DNA of 7,381 nucleotides. Origin: JBEEJZ01 sp046046915. GTDB lineage: Bacteria > Pseudomonadota > Gammaproteobacteria > Burkholderiales > Burkholderiaceae_C. The notes under the pieces were generated by a model. It worked only from the letters and a program-made list of their open reading frames with translations, had not been told where the DNA came from and ran no database searches. A program made the translations under genes and the position numbers. The stretch is from the NCBI GenBank assembly GCA_046046915.1, contig JBJOIT010000083.1:1-7381 (forward strand), read 5' to 3'. Position 1 is the stretch's first letter, and every line of letters starts with the position of its first letter. Positions 1 through 5,102 of the stretch are shown here, one piece after another.

Positions 1-647
1 CCCACCCCCTGCACCGCCACCTCCACGGTGTCGCCGGCCCGGGCCTGGGGCGCAGCAGCACTGGCACCCAGCAGCAACACATCGCCGGCTTGCAGCGTCA
101 TGAATTCGGTCACGGCCGACAACAACGCCGCCACACTGCGAACCCGATCGCCGGTGTTGCCCCGAAAGTTCTCGATGCTGTTCACGCGGGTGTGGGTAAG
201 CAATGCGTCGGGGTCGGGCACCTGTTCGGCGGCAACCACCTTTCCCAGAACCGTGAAACCGTCTCTTGCCTTGAATCGCACCGCCGGGCGGTAGTGTTGG
301 TCCTGTGGCAGGCCTAGCTCTGCCACTGTGAGATAAGCGGCAACAAAACTCAGCGCCTCTGCCTGCGTGATCCGGCAGGCCGTGCGGCCGATGACGATGC
401 CCAGAGACACGCCCACGTCCACGCAGCCAGGATCAGCCGGCAGCGCCACCACCGCGTCATGGCCAGAAAACGTGTTGCGGGGGCGAACTTGCAGAACGGG
501 GAATGCGGGCGCCGCCTTGTAAGGCGCAGCATGCACTGCATCGCCCAAAGCGGCGAGCTGTGGCCTGTGATTTAGCAAGGCGCCATAGACCGTGCCCGAC
601 AGACGCCAGGGGGCAAAACCAAAGTCGAAATTCTTGTCAGCGATCAT
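1..647 (-). CDS. hpaG1: HpaG1-type FAH-fold protein: 4-hydroxyphenylacetate (homoprotocatechuate) degradation isomerase/decarboxylase, N-terminal-type subunit; 3' end outside window
   Basis: The 215 visible residues form a fumarylacetoacetate-hydrolase-fold domain resembling the N-terminal half of enterobacterial HpaG/HpcE. Recognisable blocks are GTVYGALLNHRPQL (18-31), APYKAAPAFPVLQVRPRNTF (41-60), HYRPAVRFKARDGF (118-131) and a LQAGDVLLLGA-type end of the domain (185-195). In the homoprotocatechuate meta-cleavage route the HpaG proteins decarboxylate 5-oxopent-3-ene-1,2,5-tricarboxylate and isomerise the product in the cytoplasm. The start ATG at 647-645 has an AAGAAAG Shine-Dalgarno 8 nt upstream; a GTG two codons earlier is less well placed. 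The domain is nearly complete at the left edge, so this is probably a separate single-domain subunit with an hpaG2 partner beyond the window. The acidic Glu-X-Glu metal motif of catalytic FAH proteins is not visible: the stretch at 77-86 reads VDVGVSLGIV. The divergent hpaR supports the pathway assignment. A generic FAH-family hydrolase is the alternative. Confidence 0.83.
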   Translation of the reverse strand, partial: MIADKNFDFGFAPWRLSGTVYGALLNHRPQLAALGDAVHAAPYKAAPAFPVLQVRPRNTFSGHDAVVALPADPGCVDVGVSLGIVIGRTACRITQAEALSFVAAYLTVAELGLPQDQHYRPAVRFKARDGFTVLGKVVAAEQVPDPDALLTHTRVNSIENFRGNTGDRVRSVAALLSAVTEFMTLQAGDVLLLGASAAAPQARAGDTVEVAVQGV

Positions 648-672
648 GGCCACAACTTTCTTGACTGGGGAC

Positions 673-686
673 GACGCTGCAGCGTC
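673..686. repeat. 14-bp perfect palindrome in the hpaG1 leader
   Basis: GACGCTGCAGCGTC reads the same on both strands, with no mismatch and no spacer. It lies between the hpaG1 start codon and the AT-rich dyad, inside the predicted 5' untranslated region of hpaG1. It could be a second protein-binding site or a weak RNA stem. Its GC-rich sequence differs from the dyad at 702-741, so it need not be read by the same protein. It may also be chance; function is not shown. Confidence 0.4.
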
Positions 687-701
687 TCCTCACACGGCAT
701 C

Positions 702-741
702 CACTTACATGTTAGCGAATGTTATTGCTAATATATAAGTG
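702..741. promoter_or_regulatory. Candidate HpaR operator: 40-bp nested dyad symmetry
   Basis: Two pairs of inverted arms share one axis between 721 and 722. The outer arms are CACTTA (702-707) and TAAGTG (736-741); the inner arms are TTAGC (712-716) and GCTAA (727-731). Spacing is symmetrical: 4 nt between outer and inner arm on both sides, and 10 nt in the centre. Fourteen of the 20 half-site positions are complementary. The site covers the predicted hpaG1 -10 and the hpaR -10 and abuts the hpaG1 -35. MarR-family dimers bind such dyads in the gap between divergent genes, and HpaR is known to repress the meta-cleavage operon of 4-hydroxyphenylacetate degradation. Binding by this HpaR is inferred from position. 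Confidence 0.7.
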
Positions 742-747
742 AGTCAA
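719..747 (-). promoter_or_regulatory. Sigma-70 promoter for hpaG1
   Basis: On the minus strand, TTGACT (747-742; five of six consensus bases) is followed by a 17-nt spacer and TAACAT (724-719; four of six). Transcription would start near 712 and give a leader of about 65 nt before the ATG at 647. The axis of the 40-bp dyad falls inside the -10 hexamer, so a bound regulator would block RNA polymerase directly. Confidence 0.65.
726..734 (+). promoter_or_regulatory. Weak extended -10 candidate for hpaR
   Basis: TGCTAATAT fits an extended -10 (TG, one base, then TAATAT with four of six consensus bases). No good -35 lies at the right distance. It falls inside the inner right arm of the dyad, so hpaR would be autoregulated if this is the promoter. 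TATAAG at 734-739 is an alternative -10 with an equally poor -35. Confidence 0.4.
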
Positions 748-784
748 CGCCGCCCTGTTCTGTGTCATCCTTTTTTTTCGCATC

Positions 785-1219
785 ATGCCCATGAGCTCAC
801 TTTCCCGCCGGAACTTACCGCTGTTGCTTTTGCAGGTTCGTGAGCTGGTGATGGCACGGTTCAGACCCATGCTCAACGAAGCAGGCGTAACTGAGCAGCA
901 GTGGCGTGTTCTGCGCGCCGTGTTAAGCGAAGGTGCACTAGAGCCCAGGCAGATCGTTGAGATTTGCTGCTTGTCGAGTGCTAGCCTGGTGGGCATTCTG
1001 GCGCGCATGGAGGACATGGGGCTCATCACCCGCGAACGCATGTCCGGCGATCAGCGCCGGGTTCTGGTGTCGCCCTCGGCCGTGGGGCAGGAACTGGCCG
1101 CCCGGCTGGCGCCCCAGATCGATGCCATCTATGCCCAGATGGAAACCGACATGGGTGACGAGGCCACCCTGCATCTGTTCAACACCCTGGATGCGGTGCA
1201 AGCCAGGCTGGCCTCGTAA
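785..1219 (+). CDS. hpaR: MarR-family transcriptional regulator of homoprotocatechuate degradation (HpaR)
   Basis: At 144 residues this is a normal MarR-family length. It follows the HpaR pattern: an N-terminal helix with LPLLLLQVRELVMARFRP (11-28), then TEQQWRVLRA (36-45), a recognition-helix region SASLVGILARMEDMGLI (65-81), and the wing with DQRR (89-92) before a C-terminal dimerisation helix. Known HpaR proteins are repressors released by pathway aromatics such as homoprotocatechuate or 4-hydroxyphenylacetate. This gene is divergent from hpaG1, and the shared 40-bp dyad suggests that it represses both hpaG1 and itself. The start is uncertain: ATG at 785 or ATG at 791 both fit. Neither has a visible Shine-Dalgarno, and a run of eight T lies just upstream. 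bktB follows 63 bp later with no terminator between them, so some co-transcription is possible. Confidence 0.85.
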   Translation: MPMSSLSRRNLPLLLLQVRELVMARFRPMLNEAGVTEQQWRVLRAVLSEGALEPRQIVEICCLSSASLVGILARMEDMGLITRERMSGDQRRVLVSPSAVGQELAARLAPQIDAIYAQMETDMGDEATLHLFNTLDAVQARLAS

Positions 1220-1270
1220 GGTGCCTGCAAACCTTGTGCGCCACAGTCAGCGTCTTACTTACCACTATTC

Positions 1271-1276
1271 GAGGAG
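1271..1276 (+). promoter_or_regulatory. Ribosome binding site of bktB
   Basis: GAGGAG lies 6 nt before the ATG at 1283. It is a strong Shine-Dalgarno, in contrast to the absence of one before hpaR, and it fixes the thiolase start. Confidence 0.75.
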
Positions 1277-1282
1277 ATTCCC

Positions 1283-2467
1283 ATGAGCCGTGAAGTTGTT
1301 GTTGTCAGCGGTGTGCGCACCGCCATTGGTACCTACGGCGGCAGCCTGAAGGACATCGCCCCCACCGAGCTGGCCGCCACCGTGGTGCGCGAATCGCTGG
1401 CCCGTGCCAATGTCGATGGCAAGGATGTCGGCCATGTGGTGTTTGGCCATGTGGTCAATACCGAACCCAAAGACATGTACCTGTCGCGCGTGGCAGCCAT
1501 CAACGGAGGCTGCGGCGAGGGCACACCCGCCTTCAACGTCAACCGTCTGTGCGGCTCGGGTCTTCAGGCCATCGTCAACGCCAGCCAGAGCATCTTGTTG
1601 GGTGACACCGACATCGCCATTGGCGGTGGCGCCGAGAACATGAGCCGTGGCCCGTACGCCAGCCTGACAGGCCGCTGGGGCGCCCGCATGGGTGACACCA
1701 AGATGGTCGACATGGTGGTGGGTGCGCTGCACGACCCCTTCCACACCATCCACATGGGTGTGACGGCCGAGAACGTGGCCGCCAAGTTTGGCATCACCCG
1801 CGAGATGCAAGACGCCCTGGCCGTGGAAAGCCACAACCGTGCACAGCGTGCCATTGAGGCAGGCTACTTCAAAGACCAGATCGTGCCGATCATCCTGAAG
1901 AGCAAAAAGGGCGATGTGGCCTACGCCACCGACGAGCACTACCGTCCCAACTGCTCGATGGCTGACATGGCCAAGCTCAAGCCCGTGTTCGTGAAGGAAA
2001 ACGGCACCGTGACCGCAGGCAATGCCTCGGGCATCAACGATGCGGCTGCAGCAGTGGTGCTGATGGAAGCCGGTGCGGCCAAGGCCCGTGGCGCCAAGCC
2101 CCTGGCCCGCCTGGTGGGTTATGCCCACACGGGTCTGGACCCCAAGATCATGGGCGTGGGCCCGATCTCCGCCACGCAAGCCGTGCTGAAGAAAACCGGC
2201 CTGAGCGTGAACGATCTGGATGTGATCGAGGCCAACGAAGCCTTTGCAGCACAGGCCTGCGCCGTGACCCGCGAACTGGGCCTGGACCCGGCCAAGGTCA
2301 ACCCCAATGGCTCAGGCATCTCCCTGGGGCACCCGATTGGTGCGACGGGCGCCCTCATCACCGTCAAGGCCCTGTATGAGTTGCAGCGCGTGAACGGCCG
2401 CTACGCATTGGTCACCATGTGCATCGGCGGCGGCCAGGGTATCGCCGCCATTTTTGAGCGCATGTAA
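1283..2467 (+). CDS. bktB: Beta-ketothiolase / acetyl-CoA C-acyltransferase, BktB type
   Basis: This cytoplasmic thiolase reversibly condenses acyl-CoA and acetyl-CoA to 3-ketoacyl-CoA, or cleaves it with CoA. Its 394 residues match the length of Cupriavidus necator BktB, and the sequence follows that protein from the N-terminal EVVVVSGVRTAIGT to the C-terminal CIGGGQGIAAIFER. The catalytic set is intact: nucleophilic Cys90 in NRLCGSG, NEAFAAQ, His350 in GHPIGATGA and Cys380 in CIGGG. The BktB-like LGALHDPFHxIHMGVTAEN block is also present as VGALHDPFHTIHMGVTAEN. BktB proteins accept substrates longer than acetoacetyl-CoA (for example beta-ketovaleryl-CoA) and serve polyhydroxyalkanoate precursor supply or beta-oxidation; which of these applies here cannot be read from the sequence. 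No phaB, phaC or acyl-CoA dehydrogenase gene is adjacent. A broader acetyl-CoA acetyltransferase (PhaA/AtoB) label is the alternative. Confidence 0.88.
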   Translation: MSREVVVVSGVRTAIGTYGGSLKDIAPTELAATVVRESLARANVDGKDVGHVVFGHVVNTEPKDMYLSRVAAINGGCGEGTPAFNVNRLCGSGLQAIVNASQSILLGDTDIAIGGGAENMSRGPYASLTGRWGARMGDTKMVDMVVGALHDPFHTIHMGVTAENVAAKFGITREMQDALAVESHNRAQRAIEAGYFKDQIVPIILKSKKGDVAYATDEHYRPNCSMADMAKLKPVFVKENGTVTAGNASGINDAAAAVVLMEAGAAKARGAKPLARLVGYAHTGLDPKIMGVGPISATQAVLKKTGLSVNDLDVIEANEAFAAQACAVTRELGLDPAKVNPNGSGISLGHPIGATGALITVKALYELQRVNGRYALVTMCIGGGQGIAAIFERM

Positions 2468-2534
2468 GCCACCGTATCCCTACGCTCCTACCTCGCCCCG
2501 GGCTTTGTGACCGGTGGCGAAAGGACGACAGACG

Positions 2535-2570
2535 AGCCGGAAGTCCCTCAGGGGGTTTCCGGCTTTTTTT
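2535..2570 (+). terminator. Intrinsic terminator after bktB
   Basis: AGCCGGAA (2535-2542) pairs perfectly with TTCCGGCT (2557-2564). The stem can extend inward by G-T and C-G pairs (2543-2547 with 2552-2556), leaving a small loop. Seven T (2564-2570) follow at once. It closes the bktB transcript and insulates the downstream importer operon. Confidence 0.88.
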
Positions 2571-2592
2571 CATGGCGAATCGTCGGCCAGGG

Positions 2593-2608
2593 TGGCATGA
2601 GCTTTGCA
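2593..2608 (+). promoter_or_regulatory. Sigma-54 (RpoN) -24/-12 promoter for the aap operon
   Basis: TGGCATG-N4-TTGCA matches the sigma-54 consensus TGGCACG-N4-TTGCA with one deviation (T for C at the sixth base). The invariant GG (2594-2595) and GC (2606-2607) have the required 10-bp separation. The predicted start is near 2619, leaving a leader of about 150 nt before aapJ. It sits just after the bktB terminator and points at an amino-acid importer, a classic nitrogen-regulated target. I saw no convincing sigma-70 promoter in the same gap. A clear NtrC enhancer was not found. Confidence 0.7.
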
Positions 2609-2618
2609 TGGATTACCT

Positions 2619-2768
2619 ACATGGCCGTCAAACGACCCCCGTGTAAACCCGTAGCGAATATCGCGTCACGCGGGCCTATTATGCGGGCTCTGCCACAGGG
2701 GGATATGTTGCCACCTGTGTCTGAATCAAAAACGGTTCCTGTTCATTCGACTCCTTGGAGAAAACTTG
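2619..2768 (+). other. Predicted aapJ leader with small inverted repeats
   Basis: This is the stretch between the predicted sigma-54 start and aapJ. It contains an 11-bp palindrome CGCGTCACGCG (2662-2672). It also contains an inverted repeat CACAGG (2694-2699) / CCTGTG (2714-2719) with a 14-nt spacer, overlapped by two copies of TGCCAC (2691-2696 and 2709-2714). GGAG at 2757-2760 is the aapJ Shine-Dalgarno, 8 nt before the ATG. TATTAT at 2677-2682 resembles a -10 but lacks a partner -35. I recognise no riboswitch. Regulatory meaning is unproven. Confidence 0.35.
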
Positions 2769-3803
2769 ATGATCAACAAGCAATTCAAACTGGCTGCGGC
2801 CACCCTGGCTGCATTGGCAGCCGCAATGGCCATGCCCGCACATGCCGGCAAAACACTAGACGCCATCAAGGCTCGCGGTCAAGTGGTGTGCGGTGTCAAC
2901 ACCGGTTTGGCTGGATTCAGTGCGGCAGACTCCAACGGCAAATGGACTGGCATGGATGTGGATGTTTGCCGTGCCGTGGCAGCGGCTACCCTGGGAGATG
3001 GTGAGAAGGTCAAGTACGTGCCCTTGAATGCACAAGCTCGTTTCACCGCTTTGCAGTCTGGCGAAGTGGACGTGTTGTCCCGCAACACCACTTTCACCCT
3101 GACCCGTGATGGTTCCCTGGGTCTGAGCCAGACCGCCGTCACTTACTACGACGGCCAGGGTTTCATGGTGCCGGTCAAGAGCAAGATCAAGAGTGCCAAG
3201 CAGCTCAAGGGTCAGACCGTGTGCGTTCAGTCCGGCACCACCACAGAGAAAAACCTCACCGACTACGCCAAAGCCAATGCACTGAACATCAAACCCATCG
3301 TGTTTGAGAAGCTTGAAGCCGCAGAAGGCGCCTACTTTGCCGGCCGTTGCGTGGCCTACACCACCGATGCGTCTGGTCTGGCGTCGACCCGCAACAAGGT
3401 TGCCAAGAACCCTGCCGATCACATGATTCTTCCTGACCTGATCTCAAAAGAGCCCTTGGGCCCCATGGTTCGCCGTGGCGATGACGAATGGACCGCCATC
3501 GTGAAGTGGACCATTTATGGGCTGCTGGAGGCAGAGGAGTACGGCGTGACAGCCGCCAACGTGGACGACCAGAAAGCAAACAGCAAAGACCCGGTGGTGG
3601 GCCGCATCGTCGGTTCGACCGAAGACACGGGTAAGCTGCTGGGGCTGGACAAGGAATGGCTGGCGCGCGCCATCAAGACCACCGGCAACTACGGTGAGAT
3701 CTTCGAACGCAATGTGGGCCCCAAGTCTGCGCTGCAACTGCCACGCGGCCTGAACAACCAGTGGAACAAGGGCGGCATTCAGTACGCTCCCCCGATCCGC
3801 TAA
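2769..3803 (+). CDS. aapJ: Amino-acid ABC transporter periplasmic binding protein, AapJ type
   Basis: This is the solute receptor of a polar/general L-amino-acid importer; it captures amino acids in the periplasm and delivers them to AapQM. The 344-residue product opens with a clear signal peptide: Lys at 4 and 7, an Ala-rich core at 8-21 and an AHA cleavage site near residue 26. The mature part is a family-3 binding protein: GVNTGLAGFSAADSNGKWTG (42-61), DVDVCRAVAAA (63-73), RFTALQSGEVDVLSRNTTFT (91-110), Arg113 at the usual carboxylate-binding position, VQSGTTTEKN (153-162) and Asp200 at the usual amino-group position. Cys41, Cys67, Cys152 and Cys194 could form disulphides after export. The C-terminal half (IYGLLEAEEYGVTAANVDD, GNYGEIFERN) is typical of the large AapJ/BztA subgroup. 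ATG at 2769 is preferred over the adjacent TTG at 2766 because GGAG lies 8 nt before it. BztA (glutamate/glutamine/aspartate/asparagine) is the alternative name; specificity cannot be read directly. Confidence 0.9.
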   Translation: MINKQFKLAAATLAALAAAMAMPAHAGKTLDAIKARGQVVCGVNTGLAGFSAADSNGKWTGMDVDVCRAVAAATLGDGEKVKYVPLNAQARFTALQSGEVDVLSRNTTFTLTRDGSLGLSQTAVTYYDGQGFMVPVKSKIKSAKQLKGQTVCVQSGTTTEKNLTDYAKANALNIKPIVFEKLEAAEGAYFAGRCVAYTTDASGLASTRNKVAKNPADHMILPDLISKEPLGPMVRRGDDEWTAIVKWTIYGLLEAEEYGVTAANVDDQKANSKDPVVGRIVGSTEDTGKLLGLDKEWLARAIKTTGNYGEIFERNVGPKSALQLPRGLNNQWNKGGIQYAPPIR

Positions 3804-3813
3804 TGGCTGATTT

Positions 3814-3842
3814 GCCGGGACGCTCCGGAAGCGGGTCCCGGC
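3814..3842 (+). repeat. First aapJ-aapQ intercistronic hairpin
   Basis: GCCGGGAC (3814-3821) pairs with GTCCCGGC (3835-3842), and GCT/AGC pairs further inside. No T-tract follows (CTCAAAGG), so it is not a classical terminator. It begins 10 nt after the aapJ stop and would form a 3' barrier that protects aapJ mRNA from exonucleases. Confidence 0.65.
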
Positions 3843-3844
3843 CT

Positions 3845-3880
3845 CAAAGGGCAGGTGCAAAGAGATTGCCCTGCCCTTTG
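3845..3880 (+). terminator. Second aapJ-aapQ hairpin, attenuator-like
   Basis: CAAAGGGCAGG (3845-3855) pairs perfectly over 11 bp with CCTGCCCTTTG (3870-3880). After a single bulged T, GCAA (3857-3860) pairs with TTGC (3866-3869) around an AGAGA loop. Only a short T-run follows (TTTT at 3883-3886), so termination would be partial. Together with the preceding hairpin it fits mRNA stabilisation plus partial readthrough, giving more binding protein than permease. Confidence 0.65.
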
Positions 3881-3916
3881 CCTTTTGCATTGCACACTTA
3901 TTGAACAGGGGCTTGC

Positions 3917-5092
3917 ATGTCCACACCCACTATCCCCGCTAAAAAGCCTTGGTCCTGGCGCAGCCAAGCCTTCAGGGGCATCGTCTATCAGGTCATCACA
4001 GTGGTACTGATCGCCTTGACGGTGCTGTACCTGGCGCACAACACCAACACCAACATGAAGCTGCGCGGCATCCAAAGCGGCTTTGACTTTCTGCTGGGCG
4101 GTGCGGGATTTGACATTGGTGAGAGCCTGTTTGTGTTTGATTCGGCAGAGCCCTATTGGAAGGCCTACCTGGTGGGCTTTAGCAATACCCTGCGGGTGGC
4201 CGTGCTCGGCATCATCCTGACCACGGTACTGGGCACGCTGATCGGTGTGGGCCGGTTTTCGCGCAACGCCTTGGTGCGCGGTTTGTGCATGTCTTATGTG
4301 GAATTTTTCCGCAACATCCCGGTACTGTTGCAATTGCTGATGTGGTACCTGATGTTTACCGAAATTCTGCCCGCGGCCGACGAGCCCTGGGTGTTGGGGC
4401 CACTCTTTCTCAGCAAAGGCGGGCTGAACTTTCCGATTCCTGTTTGGGCCGACGGCCACGTTTGGGCGGGGGTGGGATTGCTTCTGGGCGTGGTCGCCGC
4501 CTGGGTGTACCGCCGGCAGGCGCAGCGTGGTTTTGAGGCCACCGGCCAAATCAGGAGCATGTTCTGGACCCCGGTCGCCATCGTCGCCCTTGGCACCGTT
4601 TTGGGGTGGCTGCTGGGCGGCGCGCCCACTGAACTCAACGCCCCCGTGCAAGGAGAATTTGCCATTGAAAACGGCGGCGCCTTGACACCCGAATTCTTGT
4701 CAGTCCTGCTGGGGCTGACGATTTACACCGCGGCCTTCGTCGCCGAGGTGGTCCGCGGCGGCATTCAATCGGTGCCCGCCGGTCAGGCCGAGGCGGCGGG
4801 TGCCCTGGGCTTGTCACGGGGCCAGGCCATGCGGCTGGTGATGTTGCCCCAGGCCTTGCGGGTGATCATCCCTCCTGTGACCAACCAGTACCTGAATCTG
4901 ACCAAGAACTCATCGCTCGCAGTGGCCATCGGCTACCCGGATGTGGTGTCAATTGCCAACACGGCCATCAACCAGACCGGGCGGGCCGTGGAATGCATCG
5001 CCATCATCATGCTGGTCTACCTGAGCACTTCGCTGATGACCTCCTTTTTGATGAATGTGTACAACGCACGTTCGGCCATCAAGGAACGCTGA
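3917..5092 (+). CDS. aapQ: Amino-acid ABC transporter inner-membrane permease, AapQ type
   Basis: This 391-residue protein is one of two membrane subunits forming the channel for AapJ-delivered amino acids. Hydrophobic segments lie near 21-41, 89-111, 128-150, 183-198, 217-234, 259-277 and 355-380. YVEFFRNIPVLLQLLMWYL (127-145) is the usual His/Glu/Gln/Arg/opine-permease block. The cytoplasmic EAA loop that contacts the ATPase begins EAAGALG (292-298) and continues to LPQAL. The insert between the third membrane segment and the EAA domain makes it longer than simple HisM-type permeases, as is normal for AapQ/BztB. AGGGG (3907-3911) lies 5 nt before the ATG. The gene is 113 bp from aapJ across two hairpins and only 10 nt from aapM, whose Shine-Dalgarno overlaps its TGA. 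BztB is the alternative name. Confidence 0.9.
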   Translation: MSTPTIPAKKPWSWRSQAFRGIVYQVITVVLIALTVLYLAHNTNTNMKLRGIQSGFDFLLGGAGFDIGESLFVFDSAEPYWKAYLVGFSNTLRVAVLGIILTTVLGTLIGVGRFSRNALVRGLCMSYVEFFRNIPVLLQLLMWYLMFTEILPAADEPWVLGPLFLSKGGLNFPIPVWADGHVWAGVGLLLGVVAAWVYRRQAQRGFEATGQIRSMFWTPVAIVALGTVLGWLLGGAPTELNAPVQGEFAIENGGALTPEFLSVLLGLTIYTAAFVAEVVRGGIQSVPAGQAEAAGALGLSRGQAMRLVMLPQALRVIIPPVTNQYLNLTKNSSLAVAIGYPDVVSIANTAINQTGRAVECIAIIMLVYLSTSLMTSFLMNVYNARSAIKER

Positions 5093-5102
5093 GGACAAAA
5101 CC

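Noticed and set aside
28..317. Two short plus-strand frames at the left edge
   Set aside because: Both are antisense to hpaG1, whose minus-strand frame is open across the whole region and matches a known family.
1265..2179. Minus-strand 304-codon open frame opposite bktB
   Set aside because: Low-complexity His/Gly/Val-rich translation, no domain, and it lies wholly antisense to a complete, motif-perfect thiolase; a high-GC shadow frame.
2677..2682. TATTAT as a sigma-70 -10 for aapJ
   Set aside because: No acceptable -35 lies 15-19 nt upstream; the sigma-54 element is far better.
2766..2768. TTG as the aapJ start
   Set aside because: The adjacent ATG at 2769 has the better 8-nt spacing from GGAG and gives the same signal peptide.
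2507..3004. Plus-strand 165-codon frame from the terminator into aapJ
   Set aside because: It starts upstream of the bktB terminator and overlaps the aapJ signal peptide and first lobe in another frame; no domain and no ribosome binding site.
3800..4651. Minus-strand 283-codon open frame opposite aapQ
   Set aside because: Translation rich in Gln/His/Pro with no recognisable domain, antisense to a well-supported permease.
5055..5102. Upstream ATG extending aapM by 16 codons
   Set aside because: It overlaps aapQ, lacks a ribosome binding site and adds residues unlike the family; ATG 5103 has a good Shine-Dalgarno.
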